Origin: an uncultured Gemmatimonadales bacterium
GTDB taxonomy: Bacteria > Gemmatimonadota > Gemmatimonadetes > Gemmatimonadales > GWC2-71-9
DNA: 64,000 nt
Assembly (NCBI GenBank): GCA_947259405.1
Contig: CAMYLY010000019.1
Coordinates: 19,680 to 83,679, forward strand
Direction: 5' to 3'
The position numbers and the translations under genes are program-made. Below the pieces are notes generated by a model. That model was not told the origin of the DNA. It saw nothing but the letters and a program-made list of their open reading frames with translations, and made no database searches. Positions 17,118-25,401 of the stretch are shown here, piece after piece; the first letter of the stretch is position 1, and every line of letters begins with the position of its first letter.

Positions 17118-18489
17118 TGCGGTCGGCTGCGTCCCAGCCGGACTGGATACAGTCGGGAATCCCTACTCCTTTATAGGACGCCCCCGCGAGTTCTAACCCG
17201 ACATGGTTGGTGAGCTCTGTCTCGATCCTTTTCACACGGTCGAGGTGACCGCGCGTGTACTGGGGCAGGCCGTTCGCCCACCGGGCTATGCGAGACAGGA
17301 GCGGCTCGCCTTTCGCACCCACGGTCTCCGCAACCTCCTGTCGCGCCAGGTCCAGCAGCGCGTCGTCGGGTTGCGACACGATCTCGTCGTGACCGGCGCG
17401 GCCAATGAACAGGCGAAGAAGGACCCGCCCGTCGGGGGCGCGGTGCGTGAACTTGCTCGACGTCCAGCTGCAGGCGACAACGGGGCCGCCCTCCGCGCGG
17501 GGATTCACGTATCCCGATCCGTTGAGCGGACGCGTAACTTGTTTCGCATCATAGGCGAGGGTCACAATGGCGGTCGACACGAAGGGAATGGCTAGGAGAG
17601 TGTCACTGAGTGCCTCCGACGCGCGGCGAAGCAGTTCGCCAGTCACGAATGCGGGTGTAGCGAGAATGACGTTGGGGGCCGCGATAGTCGTGCCGTTGGC
17701 CAGGTTGAGGTGAAACCCGTCTTCTGAGTTCGTGACCGCGTGTACCGGGGTCCCCGTGGTTATCTCGACGTCTGTCATCGTCCTGGTCAGAGCCTCGACA
17801 ATATCGATGAGCCCTCCCTCAGGGGTCAGAAATGCGGAGCCTGGTGCGCCCGTAGAGCGCTGCGGACGGCGCGTGAGCATCGTCCGCAAGAGGCTTCCGC
17901 TGTCGTGCTCGATCTGACGGAGTTGGGGGAAGGTGGCGGCAAGGCTCAGTTGCTCACCGTCGCCGGCGTGGATGCCCGCCATAAGTGGCTCCACCAGCCA
18001 CTCATAGGCTTCGCGGCCGAATCGTCGCGTCGTGAACTCGGCGATTGTCTCGTCTGCTCCGTCTTGACGCCGCGGAACGAAGTACTCGAGCCCACACCGA
18101 AGCCGGCCGGCGAGTGAGAGCGTCTTGGTCGTGAGAAGCGGACCGATACGGGATGGTACGAGCCCTGTGAGTCCAGCCGGGAGTTGGTTGAGCGCTGCCC
18201 GCCGCTTGATGTAACTCCGTCGGTTAGTCGGATCAGTTCCGCGGAGCGCCTGCTTCAGTCCAACCTGGCGGCATAGCTCCTTGCCGGCCGGCTTCATCGC
18301 GAGGAAGCAGTCGGGCCCGCCCTCGATAACGAACCCGTCCACCCGTTCGGTAGCGATCTTGCCGCCCAACCGGTGGTCGCGCTCGAGGAGCCGGACGCGG
18401 AGTTGCCGGGCGGTGGTGGCCAGGCGGTGGGCTGCAGCGAGGCCGGTGATCCCGCCGCCGACGATGATCACGTCGTAGTGGTTGGTCAT
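17095..18489 (-). CDS. hemY: protoporphyrinogen oxidase, HemY type
   Basis: A 464-residue FAD enzyme of normal length that oxidises protoporphyrinogen IX (or coproporphyrinogen III) in haem synthesis. The N-terminus has the dinucleotide-binding motif IIVGGGITGLAAAHRL, then LLERDHRLGGKIATERVDGFVIEGGPDCFL, which is characteristic of the family. The C-terminus has LELAGASYKGVGIPDCIQSGWDAAD. The start is ATG 18489. The 3' end overlaps the radical SAM gene by 23 bp in convergent orientation. It is divergent from the amidohydrolase lipoprotein across a 110-bp spacer in which I see no distinct operator. Confidence 0.94.
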   Translation of the reverse strand: MTNHYDVIIVGGGITGLAAAHRLATTARQLRVRLLERDHRLGGKIATERVDGFVIEGGPDCFLAMKPAGKELCRQVGLKQALRGTDPTNRRSYIKRRAALNQLPAGLTGLVPSRIGPLLTTKTLSLAGRLRCGLEYFVPRRQDGADETIAEFTTRRFGREAYEWLVEPLMAGIHAGDGEQLSLAATFPQLRQIEHDSGSLLRTMLTRRPQRSTGAPGSAFLTPEGGLIDIVEALTRTMTDVEITTGTPVHAVTNSEDGFHLNLANGTTIAAPNVILATPAFVTGELLRRASEALSDTLLAIPFVSTAIVTLAYDAKQVTRPLNGSGYVNPRAEGGPVVACSWTSSKFTHRAPDGRVLLRLFIGRAGHDEIVSQPDDALLDLARQEVAETVGAKGEPLLSRIARWANGLPQYTRGHLDRVKRIETELTNHVGLELAGASYKGVGIPDCIQSGWDAADRIISRSKA

Positions 18490-18599
18490 GGGACGCGAAA
18501 TCTACCGACTCACCCGACCGAATTGCGACGGTCCGAGGTGGTGTTCCTCTGCTGTCCCGAGCACCATACTTTGCGTGTCCCTCATTCGGAGATGGTGTG

Positions 18600-20393
18600 A
18601 TGCGTGCTTTGATCCTCGGCCTGTGCGCATTGGGCGTCACGGCCTGCGCGCCTCCCGGTACCGCAGATCTCATCCTGGTGAACGGCAACGTCTACACGAT
18701 GGACGATGCACAACCGCGGGCCGAGGCGGTCGCCATCGATGGCGAGTGGATCGTTGCGGTCGGCTCGAACGCGGAGGTGCGGCGTCACGCGGGTCCGGAC
18801 GCGCGCATCATCGATCTTGGCGGCACCCACGTCTTTCCGGGATTCAATGACGGGCATGTACACGTGCAATCCACGGGAGGGCTGTTGACCGGCGTGAATC
18901 TCCTCGATGTACACGAGGCGGGGCCGTTCGCCGAGCGCGTCAAAGGTGCGACGACGAGGTTGCCGACAGGGAGTTGGATTATGCGCGGGGATTGGGGCGC
19001 GTACGAGCAGTGGGAGGCGGGGTCGGCAGGTGGACAGGCAGACAGGCGGACAGGCGGGCGGTTTACGCCGCATCGGGACCTCATTGACAGTGTTACATCT
19101 GAGCACCCCGTGTTTGTGCGGAGTTTCGATGGTGCGATGTATCTCGCGAACTCGGCCGCACTCGAGGCGGCCGGTGTTGACGAGAATACCCGCGTACCGA
19201 GCGGTGGTGTGATCGAAAGAGACGCGAACGGGCGTCTGACAGGGATTCTGCGTGGACCGGCGACGCGCCTGGTGTCGCGTGCGATCCCGCCGATCCCATT
19301 CGATCAGAGGCTCACGATGGTTCGCGCGGTGATGCAGGAAGCGCGCGAGGGTGGCATCACGACGATTCAGGACATTACCTCTTCCCAGCAGCTCCAGGCG
19401 TACCGTGAGTTGCAGCGACGCGGCGAGTTGACCGTGCGTTTCATGATTCGGCCGTCGCTCGACAACGTGACGCATACAGCTGGGCTCGGCATCACGCAGG
19501 GGCTTGGCGACGACTGGCTCAAGTTCATCGGCTACAAGGCGTGGGTGGACGGAATCATGGGCAGTTCCGGAGCCATGTTCTTCCGCGACTACGACCACGA
19601 TCCCGGTAACCGGGGATACGTGAGGCAGATCATGCTGCCGGAGGCCCAACCTGGCGCCGGGATGTCGATGACGGAGAGTCAGAAGTACACGGATTTCGGC
19701 GTGGGCAACCTCGAGCGCCTCTTACACGAATCTGTTGCCACCGGCCTCACGCCGCACGTCCATGCCATCGGTGACAAAGGCGTCCGCATCATCCTCGACA
19801 TCTTCGATCGCGTGTTGAACGAACATGACCTTGTCGATGCCGACCACCGGTGGCGGGTCATTCACGCGCAGGTGTTACATCCGGATGACTTCCCGCGATT
19901 CGGTGAGCTCAACCTCGTCGCCGAGGTGAATCCGTATCACATCTCAGACGACATGCGATGGATGGAGGAACGCATCGGCGCTGAGCGGTCCAGAGGCGCG
20001 TACGCGTTCCGCGATCTGAAGGAAGCCGGTGCAGTGCTCGTGTTTGGCAGTGACAGTCCGGGTACCAACGCGGCGCGGTATTTCTTGAGCCCGATCTATG
20101 GGTTGTATGCAGCTGTGTCCCGTCAGACGCTGACGGGGGAGCCGGCCGAGGGATGGTTCCCCGAGCAACGCCTGACCATCGAGGAAGCGATCGAGGCGTA
20201 CACCAAGAGTCCGGCGTGGGCGTCGTTCGAAGAGGATATCAAGGGCACGCTCACCGCAGGGAAGCTCGCGGACATCGCGGTCTTTGACACGGATCTCATG
20301 GAAGTGGGCGCCAGCGATCCCGGCAGACTGCTCGATGCCAAGGTGCAATACACGATCGTGGGCGGTCAGATCGTGTACGAGGCCAGCCGATAG
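18600..20393 (+). CDS. amidohydrolase family 3 (YtcJ-like) lipoprotein
   Basis: A 597-residue secreted amidohydrolase. The N-terminus MRALILGLCALGVTACAPP carries a lipobox ending at Cys17. The beta-sandwich DLILVNGNVYTMDDAQPRAE is followed by the metal pair in GFNDGHVHVQ, then HAIGDKG, RVIHAQVLHPDDFPRF and GSDSPGTNA. C-terminal AGKLADIAVFD completes the fold. A GTG lies directly before the ATG at 18600; the ATG was preferred. An unusual Gly/Gln/Arg stretch (GGQADRRTGGR) near residue 145 is encoded by a short tandem repeat inserted where relatives have a normal loop. A rho-independent terminator follows the stop by 30 bases. Confidence 0.9.
   Translation: MRALILGLCALGVTACAPPGTADLILVNGNVYTMDDAQPRAEAVAIDGEWIVAVGSNAEVRRHAGPDARIIDLGGTHVFPGFNDGHVHVQSTGGLLTGVNLLDVHEAGPFAERVKGATTRLPTGSWIMRGDWGAYEQWEAGSAGGQADRRTGGRFTPHRDLIDSVTSEHPVFVRSFDGAMYLANSAALEAAGVDENTRVPSGGVIERDANGRLTGILRGPATRLVSRAIPPIPFDQRLTMVRAVMQEAREGGITTIQDITSSQQLQAYRELQRRGELTVRFMIRPSLDNVTHTAGLGITQGLGDDWLKFIGYKAWVDGIMGSSGAMFFRDYDHDPGNRGYVRQIMLPEAQPGAGMSMTESQKYTDFGVGNLERLLHESVATGLTPHVHAIGDKGVRIILDIFDRVLNEHDLVDADHRWRVIHAQVLHPDDFPRFGELNLVAEVNPYHISDDMRWMEERIGAERSRGAYAFRDLKEAGAVLVFGSDSPGTNAARYFLSPIYGLYAAVSRQTLTGEPAEGWFPEQRLTIEEAIEAYTKSPAWASFEEDIKGTLTAGKLADIAVFDTDLMEVGASDPGRLLDAKVQYTIVGGQIVYEASR
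19031..19061 (+). repeat. intragenic GGACAGGC-type tandem repeat
   Basis: A run of near-identical GGACAGGC and GACAGGC units inside the amidohydrolase gene. It encodes a low-complexity loop and keeps the frame. The reverse complement of the same motif (GTCCGCCTGTCCGCC) occurs in the spacer at 36571-36609. Confidence 0.7.
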
Positions 20394-20422
20394 CCCGAGA
20401 ATGGAAATGGGAGCATTAGATT

Positions 20423-20452
20423 AGGGCGGCAGAATCCCTGCCGCCCTTTTTT
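20423..20452 (+). terminator. rho-independent terminator after the YtcJ-like gene
   Basis: Perfect 10-bp stem AGGGCGGCAG / CTGCCGCCCT (20423-20432 and 20438-20447) with a 5-base loop AATCC, followed by six T (counting the last stem T). It ends one base before the GTG proposed as the next gene's start, so that gene needs its own promoter or a start further downstream. Confidence 0.92.
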
Positions 20453-20453
20453 C

Positions 20454-23400
20454 GTGAGGAACGACCTGACGACGGCTGCGGAAGTTCGGGCCCCATCCCA
20501 CGACTCCACGCGCACCTTGCAGGTCGGCGTGTACACGGCATTCACCGTGTCTGGCGCCGCCGGACTGATCTACGAGTCCGTCTGGTCCCGGTATCTCGGC
20601 TTGCTCGTCGGGCACGCGGCGTACGCGCAGATCCTCGTTCTCGGTATCTACCTCGCTGGACTCGCGCTTGGTGCTGCCATTGCGGCCCAACGCACCGATC
20701 GCATCGCCGATCCCCTGCGAGCATACGGGCTCGTCGAGCTCGCTGTTGGGGTGCTGGGGATCCTGTTCCACGCGGTCTTCTTGGGTGTGTCCACGCTCAT
20801 GTACGACGGCGTGCTCCCACAGATCGCGTCGACCCCGATGCGCACGGTCACGCTCTGGCTCGTTGCGGCAGTGCTCATTCTCCCACAGGCGATTCTGTTG
20901 GGCACCACGTTTCCGCTGATGGCCGCCGGCGTCCTGCGGCGCCTGCCGCAACAGCCGGGCGGCGTGCTGTCCCGGTTGTATTTCACCAACAGCATCGGTG
21001 CGGCCGGCGGTGTGTTGCTCGCCGGGTTTGCGCTGCTGGCGTGGGTGGGCCTCCCGGGTAGTGTGCAGACTGCCGGTGCGCTGAACCTCCTGGTTGGACT
21101 TACCGCACTGTGGCTCGCGCGCGCATTCCCGGTTGGTGAAGTGACGACCAAACCAGCGCCGGCGGCCGTGGACGCGCCGTCGCCGTCGCAACTACCCAGG
21201 CTCCTGCTTGCGGCGGCATTCGGGACCGCGGTTGCCTCGTTCATCTACGAAATCGGCTGGCTTCGTATGCTCGGGCTGGTGCTCGGCGGGGCCACCCACT
21301 CGTTCGAGATCATGCTGTCGGCGTTCATTCTGGGATTGGCACTCGGGGCCTTTTGGGTCCGCCGCCGGAGTGATCGGTGGACGCGTCCGCTGTTTGCCCT
21401 CGGGATCGTACAGTGGGTGATGGGGTTCGCCGCACTCGCCACGCTCCCGTTATATGCGCAGATGTTTGACCTCACCGCCTTGCTCCTCGACGTGCTACCG
21501 CGATCCGAGTCGGGGTACGTGTGGTTCAGCCTCTCCAAGTACGGCGTGAGTCTGCTCATCATGTTGCCGTCGACCTTCTGCGCCGGCATGACGTTGCCGC
21601 TCATCACGCGCACGTTGCTGGTGACCGGCTTCGGCGAAAAGGCCGTGGGTGAGGTCTACGCCGTCAATACACTCGGCGCCATTACCGGCGCCGGGGTGGC
21701 CGGGCTGATCCTGCTGCCGGTGTTGGGGCTCGAGCGGATGATGGTGATTGGTGCCGGCATTGACATGTTCATCGGCGTCGCGCTGTTTGCAGCAGCCGTG
21801 CAGTCCGAGACGGTCCGCCGCCCTGCGTTGGCCGGGGCGTCTGCCGTCACCCTCGTCGTGCTGTTGCTTGTCTCCATCTTCGGGCGCATCGACCAGCGAC
21901 TCTTGGCGAGTGGTGTGTTCCGATTCGGTGACATCGAAGAAGCACGTCGAGCGGAGGTCACGTTCTACGAGGACGGCCGCACGGCAACGATCTCCGTCGC
22001 CAAACGCGGCAACCTCTTCAGTATCGCAACCAATGGCAAAGCGGATGGCTCGCTACCAACGAGTTGGCTCGAGGCGTGCACGCAAGAGACTCCACGCGGC
22101 GTACTGCGTATCGATGCCGGCACGCAGATCCTCGCACCACTGATTGCGCTTGCCCATGCCAGCGACCCCTCGAACGTCGTGGTGGTCGGGCATGGTACGG
22201 GGATTTCCTCACACGTGTTGCTGGGTCATCCGAATGCGCCCGATGTGATCACGGTTGAAATAGAACCAGAGATGATCCGCGGTTCCGCAGCGTTCTATCC
22301 GTACAATGCGCGCGTCTTCGACGATCGCAGGTCGCGGTTTGCCATCGAGGACGCGCGCACATTCTTCTCCGCGACCGATGAACGGTTCGATGTCATTCTG
22401 TCGGAACCGTCCAATCCGTGGGTGAGCGGGGTATCGCACCTGTTCACGGTCGAGTTCTATCGACACGTGATCCGATCGTTGACGGACGACGGTGTCTTCG
22501 TGCAATGGATGCAGCTGTACGAGATCAACGATGACCTGGTGTTGACGGTACTCGCAGCCCTGCACCAGGTGTTCCCGTCGTATACGCTCTTCCAGACGAG
22601 TTCAGCAGACCTCCTCATCGTGGCTTCGACTTCCGAGCTTCGAGATCCGGATTGGGAACTTGTGCATGCACCAGCCTATGCCGTCGACCTGTGCCGCGTG
22701 CGGCCACTCATGCCCATCGACATGGAAGTCATGCGCGTAGCCGATCGTCGTGCGTTCGAAGCCTTGTTCGAGGCTCCGGATGCGGTCAATTCGGATTTCC
22801 ATCCGGTGTTGGATCTGGGTGCGGAGCGTGCACGGTTCGCGAGCCGAGGCGCGGCGGGATTCCGCGCACTTGGCTCGGTGCGGTTCAGCGTACCTGCGAT
22901 GCTGAGCGGACGCGCTCTCGATGTTCCCGCGAGCGTGACGCAGTCGGTCACTGACGTGCCGAGAGCGGTGGCGCTGGCGCAATCGTCCGGGATACGAGCC
23001 GCGGCCCGGTGGTGGACGCCCGAAGGACTGGAGGATGGAACCGACGGTCAGCCGAGCACCGTACTCCAGACCGGGCTCGCCGCAAGTGGCGACTTTGCCG
23101 GAATCGTTGCGCGTGATGCAGTGTGGCGTACGAAACTCCAAAGTGGATCGCCACCGCCGGATTGGCAGGATTGGGTGGAGGAGTTTCAGATCATCGAGAA
23201 GGAACGCTCGGCGGGATCGAATGGGCATGTCGAGGAGGGGTTCTTCCAGGTGGTCGAGGCCTATCTCGGGCTCCATGATCCACCGGCCATGGTCAGTCAC
23301 GTGGTGCAGTACCATCGAGCCCTGGCGGCCCTGGACTTTGCCGCCATCGCAAGCCGCGCTGATTCCGTGCTGGAGGTCGATGACCATGCCGACTGGATTC

Positions 23401-23561
23401 AGCCGACGCTGTTGCTGGAAACAGCGGTCGCCGCGCACTGGATGCTGGGAGACCAGGGCGGTGCCCGACGCGTCTGGGAAAGACTGTCACCGTCATATGA
23501 CCGAGCCCCTACCGATGTGCGGCGCAGGATCGTGCAGGCGTTGGCGGGGGGAACTCGATAG
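20454..23561 (+). CDS. membrane protein with fused spermidine-synthase-like domain
   Basis: A 1,035-residue protein of the fused MFS/spermidine synthase family. The first ~470 residues hold about a dozen hydrophobic segments (for example GAAGLIYESVW and ILVLGIYLAGLALGAAIAA). A Rossmann methyltransferase-like domain then shows VVVVGHGTGISSHVLL near residue 577, TVEIEPEMI, FAIEDARTFF and LSEPSNPWVSGVSHLF. The C-terminal ~270 residues are helical and unassigned. A true polyamine product is uncertain, since many such fusions have no demonstrated aminopropyl transfer. The GTG at 20454 follows the upstream terminator by one base, leaving no normal leader. In-frame TTG 20517, just before the first helix, is a plausible alternative start. 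Confidence 0.85.
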   Translation: MRNDLTTAAEVRAPSHDSTRTLQVGVYTAFTVSGAAGLIYESVWSRYLGLLVGHAAYAQILVLGIYLAGLALGAAIAAQRTDRIADPLRAYGLVELAVGVLGILFHAVFLGVSTLMYDGVLPQIASTPMRTVTLWLVAAVLILPQAILLGTTFPLMAAGVLRRLPQQPGGVLSRLYFTNSIGAAGGVLLAGFALLAWVGLPGSVQTAGALNLLVGLTALWLARAFPVGEVTTKPAPAAVDAPSPSQLPRLLLAAAFGTAVASFIYEIGWLRMLGLVLGGATHSFEIMLSAFILGLALGAFWVRRRSDRWTRPLFALGIVQWVMGFAALATLPLYAQMFDLTALLLDVLPRSESGYVWFSLSKYGVSLLIMLPSTFCAGMTLPLITRTLLVTGFGEKAVGEVYAVNTLGAITGAGVAGLILLPVLGLERMMVIGAGIDMFIGVALFAAAVQSETVRRPALAGASAVTLVVLLLVSIFGRIDQRLLASGVFRFGDIEEARRAEVTFYEDGRTATISVAKRGNLFSIATNGKADGSLPTSWLEACTQETPRGVLRIDAGTQILAPLIALAHASDPSNVVVVGHGTGISSHVLLGHPNAPDVITVEIEPEMIRGSAAFYPYNARVFDDRRSRFAIEDARTFFSATDERFDVILSEPSNPWVSGVSHLFTVEFYRHVIRSLTDDGVFVQWMQLYEINDDLVLTVLAALHQVFPSYTLFQTSSADLLIVASTSELRDPDWELVHAPAYAVDLCRVRPLMPIDMEVMRVADRRAFEALFEAPDAVNSDFHPVLDLGAERARFASRGAAGFRALGSVRFSVPAMLSGRALDVPASVTQSVTDVPRAVALAQSSGIRAAARWWTPEGLEDGTDGQPSTVLQTGLAASGDFAGIVARDAVWRTKLQSGSPPPDWQDWVEEFQIIEKERSAGSNGHVEEGFFQVVEAYLGLHDPPAMVSHVVQYHRALAALDFAAIASRADSVLEVDDHADWIQPTLLLETAVAAHWMLGDQGGARRVWERLSPSYDRAPTDVRRRIVQALAGGTR

Positions 23562-23587
23562 ACGACAACGCGTGATTCGGATCATGC

Positions 23588-23626
23588 GTGCAGTATTCTG
23601 CACTCTATCGGTGCAAAATGCTGCAC
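23588..23626 (+). promoter_or_regulatory. tandem dyads GTGCA-N6-TGCAC, candidate activator sites
   Basis: Two 16-bp dyads, GTGCAGTATTCTGCAC (23588-23603) and GTGCAAAATGCTGCAC (23611-23626), sit 23 bp apart centre to centre. They are 50-90 bp upstream of a sigma-54-like promoter for the pseudopilin operon. The spacing, about two helical turns, suits adjacent binding by an enhancer-binding protein. A small GATCT-TTCG-AGATC hairpin follows at 23632-23645. Confidence 0.55.
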
Positions 23627-23676
23627 TAACCGATCTTTCGAGATCATTAAGTCATTGCAATATTGTGACTTAGGAT

Positions 23677-23692
23677 TGGCACAGGATGTGTT
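23677..23692 (+). promoter_or_regulatory. sigma-54-like -24/-12 promoter of pseudopilin operon
   Basis: TGGCACAGGATGTGTT has the -24 element TGGCAC and, 10 bases after GG, GT where the consensus has GC, so the -12 half is imperfect. It is 33 bases upstream of the first pseudopilin start. Sigma-54 control of type IV pilin genes is common in other bacteria. Confidence 0.4.
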
Positions 23693-23724
23693 AGTAAGAA
23701 AGCGTGACGAAAGGTGAAACTGAC

Positions 23725-24174
23725 ATGAATCGACGCAGCCTACAGGGGTTCACCCTGATAGAAATCGTGATCGTCGTGGTGCTCATGGGCGCCATTCTGG
23801 CGATCGCCCTGCCTCGCGTGGCAGACACGTTCCGCAAGCAGCGGGTGCAGAACGCGGCCGCCGCTGTCGAGAACATCTACGTCAAGGCGCGCACCATCGC
23901 CATGCAGCGCAGCAGCTATACGCGGATCGCCGGTTTGCAGAGCGGTGTCTTGACGATCTTCACGCTCAACCCGGTCACGGGCGCGTGGGAGTTCTCCGGT
24001 AACACCGAAGATGTCGGAGCGCGCTACGGGGTTTCCATCAACTCGGCCCCGTACGACCAGATCTGGGTGAATCATCTCGGTCTGGGATACTACGCGGAAG
24101 ACACCGTCACGATTTCGTCTGGTTCGGACACGGTATCACTCAAGATCTCGAAATACGGAAGGATTACACGGTGA
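23725..24174 (+). CDS. prepilin-type protein (GspH/FimT-like pseudopilin)
   Basis: A 149-residue protein starting MNRRSLQGFTLIEIVIVVVL. The type III signal is cut after the Gly of QG-FTLIE by a prepilin peptidase, leaving Phe at +1 and Glu at +5. The hydrophobic helix extends to about residue 30, followed by a KQRVQNAAAAVENIYVKART stalk helix and a beta-rich globular part. ATG 23725 is preceded by AAGGTG; an upstream in-frame GTG at 23704 would only extend the leader. First of four co-oriented pilin-like genes with overlapping or short junctions; it overlaps the second by four bases. It probably belongs to a type IV pilus or type II secretion tip complex. Confidence 0.88.
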   Translation: MNRRSLQGFTLIEIVIVVVLMGAILAIALPRVADTFRKQRVQNAAAAVENIYVKARTIAMQRSSYTRIAGLQSGVLTIFTLNPVTGAWEFSGNTEDVGARYGVSINSAPYDQIWVNHLGLGYYAEDTVTISSGSDTVSLKISKYGRITR

Positions 24175-24524
24175 ATAACAAAGGATTCACGGTCGTCGAG
24201 GTCATGGTGGCTATCCTCGTGCTGACGATCGGCCTCCTGGCCATGGCGTCGACCTCGGCTCTGGTGACTCGGATGATCGGGCAGTCGAAGCGGTTTGAGG
24301 CCGCTGCCGAGCTGGCATCCGAGCGCATCGAAATCATCAAGGCGGACACGACCTGCCCCAACCTGGGGTCTGGGAGCATGACGAGCGGCCCGAACACGGT
24401 GGCCTGGAACATCACGGCGTTTGGCCGTGGCGAGCGGATTCAGGTCATCGTGAGCTGGCCCCTGAGTGCGGGGAATGTCCGCGCCGACACCTTCAACACG
24501 GTCTACTCATGTCATACGAAATAG
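24171..24524 (+). CDS. prepilin-type protein (PilV/GspI-like minor pilin)
   Basis: A 117-residue protein beginning MNNKGFTVVEVMVAILVLTIGLLAMAS. The prepilin cleavage site is KG-FTVVE, with Glu at +5 and a long hydrophobic helix typical of PilV/GspI minor pilins. Two Cys residues (TTC near residue 62 and YSC near the end) could form a disulfide. The start is a GTG overlapping the stop of the preceding gene (GTGA), and the 3' end overlaps the next gene by 16 bp, so translation is coupled. Small globular domain; no adhesin module visible. Confidence 0.85.
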   Translation: MNNKGFTVVEVMVAILVLTIGLLAMASTSALVTRMIGQSKRFEAAAELASERIEIIKADTTCPNLGSGSMTSGPNTVAWNITAFGRGERIQVIVSWPLSAGNVRADTFNTVYSCHTK

Positions 24525-25381
24525 AACGCAGGGGCTTTACGCTCATCGAGCTCGTGGTGTCGCTGGTCCTGTTCGGCATTGCGACTGGCGCCATTTACTC
24601 GGTGCTCCGCAACAACCAGCTCGCCTACCAGCGTCAGATCGCGCAGGTGGACATGAACAACACGGTTCGCACCACGCTGCACGTGCTGCGGAACGACCTA
24701 CTCGAGCTTGATGCCGGCGACCCGCTGGGCAGCGACATCGTGGCCATGGGGCCCGACTCATTGGTGTACCGAGCCACGCGCTCCATGTGGTTCATCTGCC
24801 AGCCACCCGCGGTCAATTCGATAACGGTGTTTTATGCGGACAGCCTGCGGTTCCCCCGGTTCGGCTGGTCTCTCAGCTCTGCAACGGACTCCCTGTTCAT
24901 TTACGCGGAGAACGATGAGAGCACGGTAAGTGACGACCAGTGGATTCGCGCGAGAATCAACGGCGCGGCGACGTTTGGAAACGGGTGTCCGGGGGCGCAG
25001 GCCAGCTACACCATTCCTTTAACGGGTGGCTTGTTGGGTGGCGTGATGGACGGCGCGCCCGTTCGCAGCACGCAGATGTGGAAGCTCAAGACCTATGCAG
25101 ATGCCCGAGGCGATTGGTGGTTGGGCGCCCAGCAGCTGTACAACGCAGGGTCGACGAGTGCTCTGCAGCCTGTCGTTGGGCCCATCAATGGCGCGACAGG
25201 CTTGTCGATCGTCTACTACGACGTGGACGGTGCGACCACGACCACGCCGGCGGAGGTTGCCCGAGTGGCGATTTCCGTCACGGGCCGCAGTGACGGCCGA
25301 GTGGTCACCTTGTCAGGCCTGGGGTATGCGACCGAGGCCCTCTCGACCGGGGTCAAACTCCGAAACAACCCGATCAACTGA
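24509..25381 (+). CDS. prepilin-type protein (PilW/GspJ-like)
   Basis: A 290-residue protein with prepilin signal ERRGFTLIELVVSLVLFGIATGA, cut after Gly9, with Glu at +5. The stalk helix is NNQLAYQRQIAQVDMNNTVRTTLHVLRNDLLEL. The C-terminal domain is a larger, Thr/Ser- and Gly-rich beta domain of the PilW type, with a Cys pair near residues 94 and 164. It overlaps the upstream gene by 16 bp and is followed after 20 bp by the PilX-like gene. The set V-W-X is the usual minor-pilin priming complex. Confidence 0.86.
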   Translation: MSYEIERRGFTLIELVVSLVLFGIATGAIYSVLRNNQLAYQRQIAQVDMNNTVRTTLHVLRNDLLELDAGDPLGSDIVAMGPDSLVYRATRSMWFICQPPAVNSITVFYADSLRFPRFGWSLSSATDSLFIYAENDESTVSDDQWIRARINGAATFGNGCPGAQASYTIPLTGGLLGGVMDGAPVRSTQMWKLKTYADARGDWWLGAQQLYNAGSTSALQPVVGPINGATGLSIVYYDVDGATTTTPAEVARVAISVTGRSDGRVVTLSGLGYATEALSTGVKLRNNPIN

Positions 25382-25401
25382 GGGTCGGCTGAGGAAGGAA
25401 T

